Part shown: piece after piece, positions 1 through 8,305 of the stretch
Layout of the letters: each line of letters begins with the position of its first letter
Numbering within the stretch: position 1 is the first letter of the stretch
Assembly: GCA_944392935.1 (NCBI GenBank)
Contig: CALXYI010000003.1
Location: 1-64,000, forward strand
DNA from: an uncultured Spirochaetaceae bacterium
Lineage (GTDB): Bacteria > Spirochaetota > Spirochaetia > Sphaerochaetales > Sphaerochaetaceae
Direction: 5' to 3'
DNA length: 64,000 bases
Program-made: the position numbers and the translations under genes
Notes under the pieces: model-generated
The model's input: the letters and a program-made list of their open reading frames with translations, nothing else
Databases searched by the model: none
What the model was told of the DNA's origin: nothing

Positions 1-18
1 AATTTCTTTGGTTAACAT
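1..18 (-). CDS. start of a leftward gene, cut by the window edge
   Basis: Only six codons are visible (ATG at 18-16, reading M-L-T-K-E-I). A strong ribosome site, AAAAGGAG on the minus strand at 35-28, sits 9 nt upstream, which is why I call a true start. Nothing can be said about function. It is divergent from the truncated aldolase next to it. Confidence 0.5.
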
Positions 19-33
19 TGAAGTGATCTCCTT

Positions 34-450
34 TTGCATGCGGTAAGGCAAGCTTTTTTGGTTTTAGACCATGGTATTGCCGAATCCGCGATCCTGCAAA
101 TCCGAGGTCACTTCATATTGTTTGAGTTCATGGATAACATTGATGAGATCATGAGCGTAGATGGCATTGACGGCATCAATTTCGGACCTGCGGATTTCGG
201 TTCTTCGAAATGCATGAAGACTTTCTATAATCTTGCAGATCCAGTGATTGAAGCCGCCCTTAAGGAGATAATTGCAAAGGCAAAGCCAAGAGGAATGCAT
301 GTGATGGCTCCTGTTGCTCCGCCATCACCAGAGAAGCTGGATGCTGCGATTGCCCTAGGTGCAGATATGCTGATTCTCGGGAATGATGTTTATAACCAGA
401 ATAAGATGTGCTCAACAATAATGAAGGAGTGTGTGCAGAAGTATCTTTGA
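34..450 (+). pseudogene. 5'-truncated HpcH/HpaI-family aldolase
   Basis: The C-terminal half resembles the HpcH/HpaI aldolase / citrate lyase beta family, class II metal-dependent aldolases that cleave 2-keto-3-deoxy acids or their CoA analogues. The stretch EFMDNIDEIMSVDGIDG followed by GPADFG matches the region holding the metal-binding Glu and Asp. The family is about 250 residues long; here only about 110 are recognisable, and the codons before them (roughly 34-125) do not resemble the barrel. In-frame stops lie just upstream at 13-15 and 19-21. The only in-frame start is a TTG with no ribosome site, and that spot is occupied by the ribosome site of the divergent gene. I infer a deletion or recombination that removed the N-terminal half, so an active enzyme is unlikely. 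It precedes L-fucose isomerase and may once have served a deoxy-sugar pathway. Confidence 0.6.
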
Positions 451-463
451 TATCTGATTGATT

Positions 464-486
464 GGGGGCTGTTTCGTACAGTCCCC
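464..486 (+). terminator. stem-loop after the aldolase remnant
   Basis: Nine-base-pair stem (464-472 with 478-486, one G-U pair) and a 5-nt loop, starting 14 nt after the aldolase stop. The 3' flank is only ATTGTATT, so termination would be weak. It separates the remnant from fucose isomerase. Confidence 0.45.
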
Positions 487-550
487 ATTGTATTACATAG
501 TTATACCAACCAATAAAAGCCAATGCTTGGGAATAATAAGGAGATACGCC

Positions 551-2335
551 GTGAGATTGTTCGGACAGGTTCCTGTCATAGGAATCAGGCCAATTATAGA
601 TGCAAGGGAAGGAATGCTCGATGTCAGGGGATCGCTCGAGCAGCAGACTCGCAATATGGCAGAGTCTGTAAAGAAGCTGCTTGAGGAGAATGTTTTTACA
701 AGTGATGGAAAACCTGTAAGAACCATAATAGCCAGCAGATCCATTGGACGTGTAGCTGAAGCTGCTATGTGCCGTGATGAATTCCAGAAGGAAGGAGTAT
801 CCATAACGATCAGCGTTACTCCTTGTTGGTGTTACGGTTCAGAGACAATGGATACGGATCCTATGACGATCAAGGCTGTATGGGGTCTCAATGCAACAGA
901 AAGACCTGGGGCGGTATATCTAGCTTCTGTATTGGCGGGATATGCAAGAAAAGGATTGCCTGCATTCGGAATATATGGTCGGGATGTCCAGAAACCGGAT
1001 GCGGAAATGACGGAAGATGTTAAGGAAAAGCTTCTCAGGTTCGCGAAGGCTGCGGTTGCTGCTGTAAGCATGAGAGGACGCTCTTATCTGCAGATCGGGA
1101 GTCAGTGCATGGGTATCTCAGGATCGATGATCGATCCGGATTTCTTTGAAGAGTATCTTGGTATGCGTGTCGAATCCATTGATGAGGTAGAGGTCCTGAG
1201 GCGTATTGAGAAGGGGATATATGATGAATCCGAATTCAGGAAAGCAATGGAATGGAGGAAGAAATACTGTCCAGAAGGGTTCGACAAGAATCCTGTCGAA
1301 GCACAGAAGTCTCGCGAAGACAAAGATAAGGATTGGGAATTCTCGGTTAAATGCGCAATCATCATCAAGGATTTGATGCACGGTAATCCGAAGCTATCAG
1401 AAAAAGGATACAGGGAAGAGAGCCTCGGGCATAATGCATTGGCTGCAGGGTTCCAGGGGCAGCGGCAGTGGACAGATTATTTCCCCAATACGGATTTTGC
1501 TGAGGCGATTCTGAATTCATCATTTGATTGGAATGGAGCGCGTGAGCCGATTATCTTGGCGACCGAGAATGATACGCTTAATGCGACAAGCATGCTTTTC
1601 CTGAAACTGCTGACAGGAAGAGCTCAGATGTTCGCTGATGTCAGGACCTGCTGGACTAGCGAGGCCGTAGAGAATGAATATGGCTATAGGCTGGAAGGGA
1701 AAGCCAAGGAGGCAGGAGGTTTCATTCACCTAATCAATTCAGGAGCCTGCTGCCTTGATGCCTGCGGTAAGACTGTGGATGCCGGAGGAAACCATGCGAT
1801 AAAGCCATTCTGGGAAATGAGCGAGAAGGATATAACTGCCTGTCTTAAAGCAACAGAATGGGCACCTGCTGATCTTGGATATTTCAGAGGGGGAGGGTAT
1901 TCTTCAAGGTTCATCACAACAGAGGAAATGCCGATGACGATGATCCGGCTCAATATAATCAAGGGGCTTGGGCCTGTCATGCAGATTGTTGAGGGATATA
2001 CCGTGGTATTGCCGGATTCAATTGCCGACGCAATCTGGAAACGTACAGATTATACGTGGCCTTGCACATGGTTTGCACCGCGTGTCACAGGAGATCTGCC
2101 GTTTGAAGATGCATACTCCGTTATGAACGCATGGGGGGCAAATCATGGGGCAATCAGCTATGGACATGTAGGCAAGGATGTAATCACACTGTGTTCTATG
2201 CTTCGAATCCCTGTCTGCATGCATAATGTGCCTGATTGCGATATATTCCGACCTGCTGTCTGGAAAGCCTTTGGCATGGATACAGAGGCTGCGGATTATA
2301 GAGCCTGCCGGTCTTTTGGCCCGCTTTATAAGTAG
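551..2335 (+). CDS. fucI: L-fucose isomerase
   Basis: Cytoplasmic enzyme interconverting L-fucose and L-fuculose (often also D-arabinose and D-ribulose), first step of L-fucose use. It is 594 residues; E. coli FucI is 591. Family blocks run the full length: PVIGIRPIID near the start, TPCWCYGSETMD, NATERPGAVYLA, AILNSSFDWNGAREP, ATENDT, MFADVRTCW, FRGGGYSSRF and GANHGAISYGHVG. The Glu of ATEND, the Asp of FADVR and the His of GANHG correspond to the manganese ligands. I chose GTG at 551 because AAGGAG lies 7 nt upstream (538-543) and homology begins there; an upstream in-frame start at 458 would add unrelated residues. No fuculokinase or fuculose-phosphate aldolase lies in the window, and the aldolase next door is broken, so the pathway must be completed elsewhere. 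Confidence 0.95.
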   Translation: MRLFGQVPVIGIRPIIDAREGMLDVRGSLEQQTRNMAESVKKLLEENVFTSDGKPVRTIIASRSIGRVAEAAMCRDEFQKEGVSITISVTPCWCYGSETMDTDPMTIKAVWGLNATERPGAVYLASVLAGYARKGLPAFGIYGRDVQKPDAEMTEDVKEKLLRFAKAAVAAVSMRGRSYLQIGSQCMGISGSMIDPDFFEEYLGMRVESIDEVEVLRRIEKGIYDESEFRKAMEWRKKYCPEGFDKNPVEAQKSREDKDKDWEFSVKCAIIIKDLMHGNPKLSEKGYREESLGHNALAAGFQGQRQWTDYFPNTDFAEAILNSSFDWNGAREPIILATENDTLNATSMLFLKLLTGRAQMFADVRTCWTSEAVENEYGYRLEGKAKEAGGFIHLINSGACCLDACGKTVDAGGNHAIKPFWEMSEKDITACLKATEWAPADLGYFRGGGYSSRFITTEEMPMTMIRLNIIKGLGPVMQIVEGYTVVLPDSIADAIWKRTDYTWPCTWFAPRVTGDLPFEDAYSVMNAWGANHGAISYGHVGKDVITLCSMLRIPVCMHNVPDCDIFRPAVWKAFGMDTEAADYRACRSFGPLYK

Positions 2336-2600
2336 TTATCGGGTTAATTTGATGCCACTTGAACGGATAAGCAGTTCTTGTGGCATTTTCATTTTTGATA
2401 CATTCTCCAACGATTCCGGGAACCAGGGAAGGGCCGCATCCCCACCTCCGAGTCGATAGGCTATGAAATCACCGATGACCGCTATGTATAGCTCCCCTAT
2501 ACGACCGTTCTGCGGCAGGATGCATAGTCCGGCAGACAGGCCTGCAGAGCCCGTTCTGCGGGCATTAACCGGTAAAGTTTTTCCTTCATGAGATTTTTCC
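2336..2600 (-). pseudogene. possible remnant of a LacI-type regulator
   Basis: The leftward frame ending in a TAA at 2338-2336 finishes with MPQELLIRSSGIKLTR, typical of the C-terminus of LacI/GalR repressors. About 45 residues earlier it has IAVIGDFIAYRL, resembling the VIGFDD strand. The intervening PPLTTV region is missing or scrambled and no N-terminal DNA-binding domain exists in the window. If this reading is right, it is a decayed sugar-responsive repressor between fucI and the ABC operon. The similarity is short, so this is tentative. Confidence 0.35.
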
Positions 2601-2639
2601 TTGACAATTGGGATTTCTACTTTAACATCAGGATTAAAG
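2601..2639 (+). promoter_or_regulatory. promoter and palindrome before the sugar ABC operon
   Basis: TTGACA at 2601-2606 is a perfect -35 box. TAACAT at 2623-2628, 16 bp downstream, is a 4/6 match to the -10 box. An inverted repeat, CTTTAA (2620-2625) and TTAAAG (2634-2639) with 8 bp between arms, overlaps the -10 and could be an operator. The transcript would start about 85 nt before the binding-protein gene. Confidence 0.5.
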
Positions 2640-2721
2640 GAGCGTGCTCGAGCACTCTGCGGGACCTGTGGGGGCCTGGGTGCACGGCATGACGCAGAAA
2701 TACCTAAAAAGGAGTTTTGGA

Positions 2722-3963
2722 ATGAAGAAGTTTCTGAGCATTGTGATGGTTTCGCTTCTTGCTGCTTCCTTCGTTTTCGCAGGAGGTTCAAAGGAGAGTG
2801 CCGCTGCAGATGATGGAAAGACCACAATCGAGCTTTGGTATCACATTTCGCCTAACCAGGCTGCCATCCTTCTTGAGATGGTCGATAAGTTCGAGGAAGA
2901 GAATCCTGACGTCGTTGTCGAGACCCAGAGCATCGCTTTCGCAGAGATCAAGAAGCAGCTCACCATCGGTGCTGCAGCCAGGCAGGTTCCTGATGTGACG
3001 CTCTGCGACACGGTCGACAATGCCTCCTTCGCAGCAGCAGGCGTTGCTGTCGATATCACTGATGAAGTCGAGGCATGGGGCGAGATCGACAATTACTTCG
3101 ATGCTCCGAGGATGTCCGCTATGTATGAAGGCCGCTACTATGGCCTGCCGTACTACAGCAACTGTCTAGCCATCATGTACAACAAGGACATCTTTGACGA
3201 GATGGGCGTACCGTATCCTACAGCGGACTGGACATGGGATGATTTCGTAAGGCTCGCCAAGGAGCTCACGACTCCTGAGCACTATGGCCTGACGATGTGC
3301 CTCTACAGATCGGAAGAGGGTACATTCAACGTCCTTCCGTTCATCTGGCAGGCCGGAGCTGACTGGGATTCCCTCGATACTCCTGAGGCAGCAGAGGCCC
3401 TTACGATGATCAATGATCTCTATCAGGGCGGCTACATGAGCAAGGAGCTCATCTCCATGACCCAGGCTGACATGACATCCGCGCTCTTCGCCTCCGGCAA
3501 GTCCGCCATGATGGTCGCTGGCAGCTGGCTCAACACCAACATCCAGAATGAGAATCCTGACCTCAACTATGGTGTCGTCACATTCGCGCATGGTCCGGCG
3601 AATGCAGCATCCTGCATCGGCGGTGGAAACATAATGATGCTCAAGGATGACAACAAGGAAGCATCCTGGCGCCTCATGAAGTTCCTCAGCGAGCCAGAGA
3701 ACTCACTCTACTACAACGAGAAATGCGGCTACATCTCCCCGAGAGAGGATGCAGTTGCGATGAGCGAGCTCTGGACAACGGATCCGATCCTCTCTGTCTA
3801 TGCAGAGCAGCTCTCCACATCGCTTCCGCGTGGACCGCACCCGCGCTGGCCTGAGGTATCAAGCGCTATCCAGACAGCTTTCCAGAGCGTGCTCTCCAAC
3901 AACGCTACAGTCGAGGCTGCACTTGCTACAGCTGCTGCGACAATCGCAGAGATCGAAGGCTGA
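2722..3963 (+). CDS. ABC sugar transporter, solute-binding protein
   Basis: Periplasmic family 1 (MalE/UgpB-like) sugar-binding protein, 413 residues, that would deliver an oligosaccharide to the two permeases that follow. The N-terminus has a charged start, a hydrophobic core and FVFAGGSKE, a signal peptidase I site with no lipobox cysteine. The mature part shows family features (ELWYHISPNQ, NPDVVVETQS, YNKDIFDEMGVPYPTADWTWDDF, SGKSAMMVAGSW). Start ATG at 2722 has AAAAAGGAG upstream (2706-2713); the longer frame from 2644 has no ribosome site. A stem-loop separates it from the permeases, as is common when the binding protein must be made in excess. No ATPase gene lies in the locus, so a shared MsiK/UgpC-type ATPase is presumably used. 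Confidence 0.9.
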   Translation: MKKFLSIVMVSLLAASFVFAGGSKESAAADDGKTTIELWYHISPNQAAILLEMVDKFEEENPDVVVETQSIAFAEIKKQLTIGAAARQVPDVTLCDTVDNASFAAAGVAVDITDEVEAWGEIDNYFDAPRMSAMYEGRYYGLPYYSNCLAIMYNKDIFDEMGVPYPTADWTWDDFVRLAKELTTPEHYGLTMCLYRSEEGTFNVLPFIWQAGADWDSLDTPEAAEALTMINDLYQGGYMSKELISMTQADMTSALFASGKSAMMVAGSWLNTNIQNENPDLNYGVVTFAHGPANAASCIGGGNIMMLKDDNKEASWRLMKFLSEPENSLYYNEKCGYISPREDAVAMSELWTTDPILSVYAEQLSTSLPRGPHPRWPEVSSAIQTAFQSVLSNNATVEAALATAAATIAEIEG

Positions 3964-3978
3964 GACTGATCTTATTGT

Positions 3979-4002
3979 CCCCCTGTCCCTGAAAGCAGGG
4001 GG
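3979..4002 (+). other. intergenic stem-loop between binding protein and permease
   Basis: CCCCCTG (3979-3985) pairs with CAGGGGG (3996-4002) around a 10-nt loop. The 3' side is ATATTATT, not a T-run. A role in mRNA stabilisation or partial termination that gives more binding protein than permease is inferred from its position. Confidence 0.6.
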
Positions 4003-4052
4003 ATATTATTCCCGGATTCCTCCTGGAAACCGGTTTATCCGAGGGGTTGACT

Positions 4053-4967
4053 GTGACTACGACAAACAAACTGAGAAGAAGAAATACGCTGCTGTTCCTG
4101 TCTTTCGTGCTTCCGGCAGCCATATATATGGTGCTGATGGTGATATTCCCCATCTTCTATAACATCGCGATCAGCTTCAAGAACGTTGATCTTATGAATT
4201 TCGCCAGAGGCGGCAGTGAATTCGTCGGCCTGCAGGTATACAAGGATATCTTCGAGGACCCGATACTCGGGACTTCGCTGAAGAACACTCTTGTCTTCAC
4301 TTTCTGGTGCCTCCTCTTCCAGTTCCCTATCGGATTCGCGATAGCTATGCTGTTCTCCAGGTCCTTCCCCGGCGCACCTGCGCTCCGCGGAATAAACTTC
4401 ATCCCCTGGATGATCCCGATGGTAGCTGTCGCCGGTATCTTCAAGTACATGTTCAATGCTGATATCGGAATCATCAACAGGCTTCTGACGAGCCTCCATA
4501 TAATATCAGAGCCTATCCAGTGGCTTGCCTATGGCGATACCGCCATGGCTTCCGTTGTCGTCGCCAATATATGGAAGGGCGTTCCCTTCAATATGATCCT
4601 CCTCGCCACAGCGCTCACGACGCTACCTGAGGATGTCTATGAGGCGGCTATCATCGATGGTGCATCTCCGGTTCAGAGGTTCTTCAGGATAACCGTCCCG
4701 CTCCTCAAGCCTGCGATGCTCTCCGTCCTTACCCTTGGATTCATCTATACCTTCAAGGTATTCGATCTCATATACGTCATGACAGGAGGCGGTCCCGGCG
4801 CATCGACGGAGGTTCTCTCCAGCCTTGCATACCGCTTCTCGTTCACCGAGTACAACTTCTCAGAAGGAGCTGCTGTTGCCAACGTGCTCTTCGTCCTCCT
4901 GATGATCGTCGGTCTCTTCTATATTCACCTTGTCAACAAGGAAGACAGGGAAAGGAGCGGAAAATGA
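4053..4967 (+). CDS. ABC sugar transporter permease, MalF/UgpA-like
   Basis: Inner-membrane permease, 304 residues, with six apparent membrane spans. The conserved cytoplasmic EAA loop is seen as YEAAIIDGASPVQRFFRITVPLLKP. It forms a heterodimeric channel with the next gene and uses the preceding binding protein. I chose GTG at 4053, 6 nt after GAGGGG (4041-4046); the TTG at 4047 directly abuts that site. Its ATG-A stop overlaps the next start by 4 bp, so the two permeases are translationally coupled. Confidence 0.9.
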   Translation: MTTTNKLRRRNTLLFLSFVLPAAIYMVLMVIFPIFYNIAISFKNVDLMNFARGGSEFVGLQVYKDIFEDPILGTSLKNTLVFTFWCLLFQFPIGFAIAMLFSRSFPGAPALRGINFIPWMIPMVAVAGIFKYMFNADIGIINRLLTSLHIISEPIQWLAYGDTAMASVVVANIWKGVPFNMILLATALTTLPEDVYEAAIIDGASPVQRFFRITVPLLKPAMLSVLTLGFIYTFKVFDLIYVMTGGGPGASTEVLSSLAYRFSFTEYNFSEGAAVANVLFVLLMIVGLFYIHLVNKEDRERSGK

Positions 4968-5809
4968 GCATTGCAATGAAGCAGAAGCAGAAGGCTTCAA
5001 GGGTCATCTACCTGATACTCGGCATAGCCGTGACATGTCTCTTCCTGTTCCCGCTCTACTGGATGGTATCCACATCCCTCAGAGCTCCGGGATCGACATT
5101 CATAAACCCATCGTTCTTCCCTGAGTCCATACAGTTCACCGCATATGTTCTTGAGACGGAGAACGGCGTATCGATCTGGTCATACTTCATGAACAGCGTG
5201 GTCGTATCGCTTGGCACCACGATCCTCACGACGATACTGGCAATCCCTGCTGCCTATGCGATCGGAAGGTTCCGCAACAAGACCGTCAGCACCATAATCT
5301 TCATATTCCTGGTCGCGCAGATGATGCCGAGCTCGCTGATCCTCACTCCGCTCTTCGTGACGTTCAGCAATCTCGGGCTCATAAACAACCATCTAGGAGT
5401 CATGCTTGCCGATGCCACGATAACGATACCGTTCTCGGTGATCATCCTCCGCACATATTTCAAGGATATCCCCAAGGAGCTTGAAGAGGCTGCCCTCATA
5501 GACGGTGCAGGGCCGTATGCGACATTCCTCAGGATAATGGTTCCTGTCACATACCCTGGCATCATCACCGCTATCTCGATGTCCCTGATCATGTCCTGGG
5601 GTGATATGGTATTCTCCCTCACGCTCCTTACGAAGGACAGCCTGAGGACGCTCCCCCTCATCCTCTACAAGGCGATGGGTGAGCTGGGTGTCAGATGGGA
5701 AGTGCTCATGGCATACGCCACGATAGTAATCCTCCCGATCATAATCATGTTCGTATTCCTGCAGCGGTTCCTTATCAGCGGCCTTACCGCCGGATCCGTC
5801 AAGGGATGA
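4964..5809 (+). CDS. ABC sugar transporter permease, MalG/UgpE-like
   Basis: Second inner-membrane permease of the importer, 281 residues, with about six membrane spans. The EAA loop reads LEEAALIDGAGPYATFLRIMVPV and the C-terminus LISGLTAGSVKG is typical of MalG-type subunits. AAGGAG (4952-4957) lies 6 nt before the ATG, and the start overlaps the upstream stop. The alpha-xylosidase gene follows after 30 bp, tying this importer to GH31 substrates. Confidence 0.9.
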   Translation: MSIAMKQKQKASRVIYLILGIAVTCLFLFPLYWMVSTSLRAPGSTFINPSFFPESIQFTAYVLETENGVSIWSYFMNSVVVSLGTTILTTILAIPAAYAIGRFRNKTVSTIIFIFLVAQMMPSSLILTPLFVTFSNLGLINNHLGVMLADATITIPFSVIILRTYFKDIPKELEEAALIDGAGPYATFLRIMVPVTYPGIITAISMSLIMSWGDMVFSLTLLTKDSLRTLPLILYKAMGELGVRWEVLMAYATIVILPIIIMFVFLQRFLISGLTAGSVKG

Positions 5810-5839
5810 TGATTCATTTCCCAAAAAGGAGGTTTTCCT

Positions 5840-8302
5840 ATGGACAGGAAGAAAGGGAATGTGGATTTAGGGAATATAATGCACGGACTGTCCGATCAGT
5901 CACTCGTGCCGGATGAGGCGGTTTTCGTCAACATGCCGCATTTCCCGTCAGTCAGCGAGGGCAAGGGCATATCGATGCTTCTCTGCTCATCGCTGAAGAG
6001 GTGGGAGCTTGCCGCTCCTGACCGTGTCGACTGCTATGTGGACGGCGTTTACATCAAGGAAGGTTATACATACAGATACTTCGATTACAGGCAGGTGTTC
6101 AGCGAGCAGAAGGACCATGGCCCGATCATGGTATCCGTGCAGCTCGCATACAGCGATACGGTCCGCATCAGCATGCACAGAGGCTTCGGCCGCGCTCTTG
6201 AGGATACTGAGATGATAGCCTGCCATGAGCCTTTCGATCAGAAAGTCTCGATAACCGACAGCAGGGATACCCTCGTTATCTCGAATGGCCGCCTTAGTGT
6301 CGTGATAGACAAGGATCCATGGCATCTCAGGATCGAGAAGGATGGAAAGCCTCTTATGTCCGAGTTCGGCAAGGACTGCCATTCATTCATGCCCTATGAG
6401 GTGTGCCCGGCAGGCTTCCTCTTCGACAGCGACGGGGAGTCATATGCCTGCACCTCGTTCAGCTTCGGACCATATGAGAATATCTACGGCTCAGGCGAGA
6501 ACTTCTCCGGCCTCAACAGGCGGGGCAGGGCTTTCACCCTCTGGAATACGAATGCGCTTGGCGTGAACACCAACCGTGCCTATAAGAACATCCCGTTCTT
6601 CCACAGTTCGAATGGCTATGCCGTGATGATCAACTCATCGCATAAGATCCATGCGGATTACGGCTGCAAGCTCTCCAAGGCCATAGAGCTGATGGTCGGA
6701 GGGGAGGCCCTGGAGTACTTCGTATTCGCAGGTGATTCATTCCAGGACCGCCTCAGGGCATACTACCGCCTTACCGGCATGCCTGCCATCCCTCCTGCAT
6801 GGTCATTCGGTCTCTGGATCGGCAAGATCAGCTACAGGAGCGAGGAAGAGGTCCGCACAGTCGCGAAGAAGTTCAGGGACGAGGATATCCCGTGCGATGT
6901 GATACATGTTGATACGGACTGGTTCGAGGAGAACTGGGTCTGTGACTGGAAGTTCGCGAAGGACAGGTTCCCCGATGAGAAGAAGATGATCGATGACCTG
7001 CATAAGGCAGGCTACAGGCTCTCGCTCTGGCAGCTGCCGTATGTGGAGCGCGGCAATATATCGACGGAAGTCTATGACGAGGGAGTCTCCAAGGGCTATT
7101 TCGCCTCTCTCGAGAACGGGGACATGATGTTCCCCCACGGGCTTATCGATATGTCGAATCCTGAGGCTGTCGAGTGGTATAAGGACAAGCTCCTGCGCCC
7201 GCTTCTCGAGGAAGGCGTGGATGTCATAAAGGTCGATTTCGGCGAGTCTGCACCGGAGTTCTTCCGCTATGCCGGAGCAGCCAGCGAGGAGATGCACAAT
7301 CTCTATGCGCTTCTCTACAACAAGGCTGTCTACGAGGTGACGAAGGAAGTCAAGGGCAGCGAGGCCATGATATGGGCAAGGAGCGCATGGGCCGGATCAC
7401 AGCGCTATCCTGTCCATTGGGGCGGCGATGCCGGCACGGACTTCGGAAGCCTGGCCACATCGCTCCGGAGCTGTCTCTCGCTCTCCCTCAGCGGTCTTCC
7501 GTTCTGGTCGAGCGATGTCGGCGGATTCTGGTTCGATTCCGATCCGGAGCTCTATGTCAGATGGTCGCAGTTCGGCATGTTCTGCTCCCATGCCCGCCTC
7601 CATGGCTTCTATACGCGTGAGCCCTGGGATTTCGGCAAGGAGGCAGAGGATATCTTCCGCAGCTATGTGAAGCTCAGGTACTCGCTGATGCCGTATATAC
7701 TGAACCAGGCACGCGCAGTCGCCGATGGCTCGCTGATGCACCGTGCGATGATATACAGCTATCCCGATGATCCGAATACGGAGAATATCGAGACGGAGTA
7801 CATGTTCGGAAGCGAGATACTTGTATCCCCGGTCCTTGAAAGGGGCGGAAGGGCAAGGACATATCTTCCGGCCGGGCTCTGGACGAATCTCGTCTCCGGT
7901 GAGAAGGTGGAAGGCGGCAGGTGGATAGACCGTGTCTATGCGCTTGATGAGTTCCCTGTATTCGCAGCTCCCAATGCGATCATCGCAAGAGGGCCGTCGA
8001 TGAACTATGTCGGCGAGATAAGCAATCCGGATCTCACGCTGGATATCTATCCAGACAGGACAGGCGAGAGGAGCATAAGGCTCTCGGATCCTGCTGTCTC
8101 ATGCACTCTCTCATCATCCCCCGAGGCTGTGACGATAGCCCTTGATGGCGATTATGCCGGAAAGCTCTACATCGAAATACATGATTCGGACATCGTTTCC
8201 GTGATGGCAGGAGATGAGGAAGCAGCTGTCGTGAAGACGGGAAGCGGCATTCGCTTCGAGGCTGTGAAAGGCAAGGCAGCATATGTCTGCAGGAGGGCAT
8301 AG
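5840..8302 (+). CDS. yicI: GH31 alpha-xylosidase, YicI-like
   Basis: Predicted intracellular exo-alpha-xylosidase releasing xylose from the non-reducing end of isoprimeverose or xyloglucan oligosaccharides; 820 residues without a signal peptide. The catalytic barrel follows E. coli YicI closely: KVDFGE carries nucleophile Asp466, ARSAWAGSQRYPVHWGGD ends in acid/base Asp530, and SSDVGGF and CSHARLHG follow. An N-terminal beta-sandwich holds FGPYENIYGSGENFSGLNRRG, and beta domains complete the C-terminus. It is some 45 residues longer than YicI (772), with an N-terminal extension. AAAAAGGAGG (5823-5832) lies just before the ATG. Third-position codon use matches the operon. Substrate is inferred from family likeness; alpha-glucosidase activity is the main alternative. 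Confidence 0.85.
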   Translation: MDRKKGNVDLGNIMHGLSDQSLVPDEAVFVNMPHFPSVSEGKGISMLLCSSLKRWELAAPDRVDCYVDGVYIKEGYTYRYFDYRQVFSEQKDHGPIMVSVQLAYSDTVRISMHRGFGRALEDTEMIACHEPFDQKVSITDSRDTLVISNGRLSVVIDKDPWHLRIEKDGKPLMSEFGKDCHSFMPYEVCPAGFLFDSDGESYACTSFSFGPYENIYGSGENFSGLNRRGRAFTLWNTNALGVNTNRAYKNIPFFHSSNGYAVMINSSHKIHADYGCKLSKAIELMVGGEALEYFVFAGDSFQDRLRAYYRLTGMPAIPPAWSFGLWIGKISYRSEEEVRTVAKKFRDEDIPCDVIHVDTDWFEENWVCDWKFAKDRFPDEKKMIDDLHKAGYRLSLWQLPYVERGNISTEVYDEGVSKGYFASLENGDMMFPHGLIDMSNPEAVEWYKDKLLRPLLEEGVDVIKVDFGESAPEFFRYAGAASEEMHNLYALLYNKAVYEVTKEVKGSEAMIWARSAWAGSQRYPVHWGGDAGTDFGSLATSLRSCLSLSLSGLPFWSSDVGGFWFDSDPELYVRWSQFGMFCSHARLHGFYTREPWDFGKEAEDIFRSYVKLRYSLMPYILNQARAVADGSLMHRAMIYSYPDDPNTENIETEYMFGSEILVSPVLERGGRARTYLPAGLWTNLVSGEKVEGGRWIDRVYALDEFPVFAAPNAIIARGPSMNYVGEISNPDLTLDIYPDRTGERSIRLSDPAVSCTLSSSPEAVTIALDGDYAGKLYIEIHDSDIVSVMAGDEEAAVVKTGSGIRFEAVKGKAAYVCRRA

Positions 8303-8305
8303 CAT

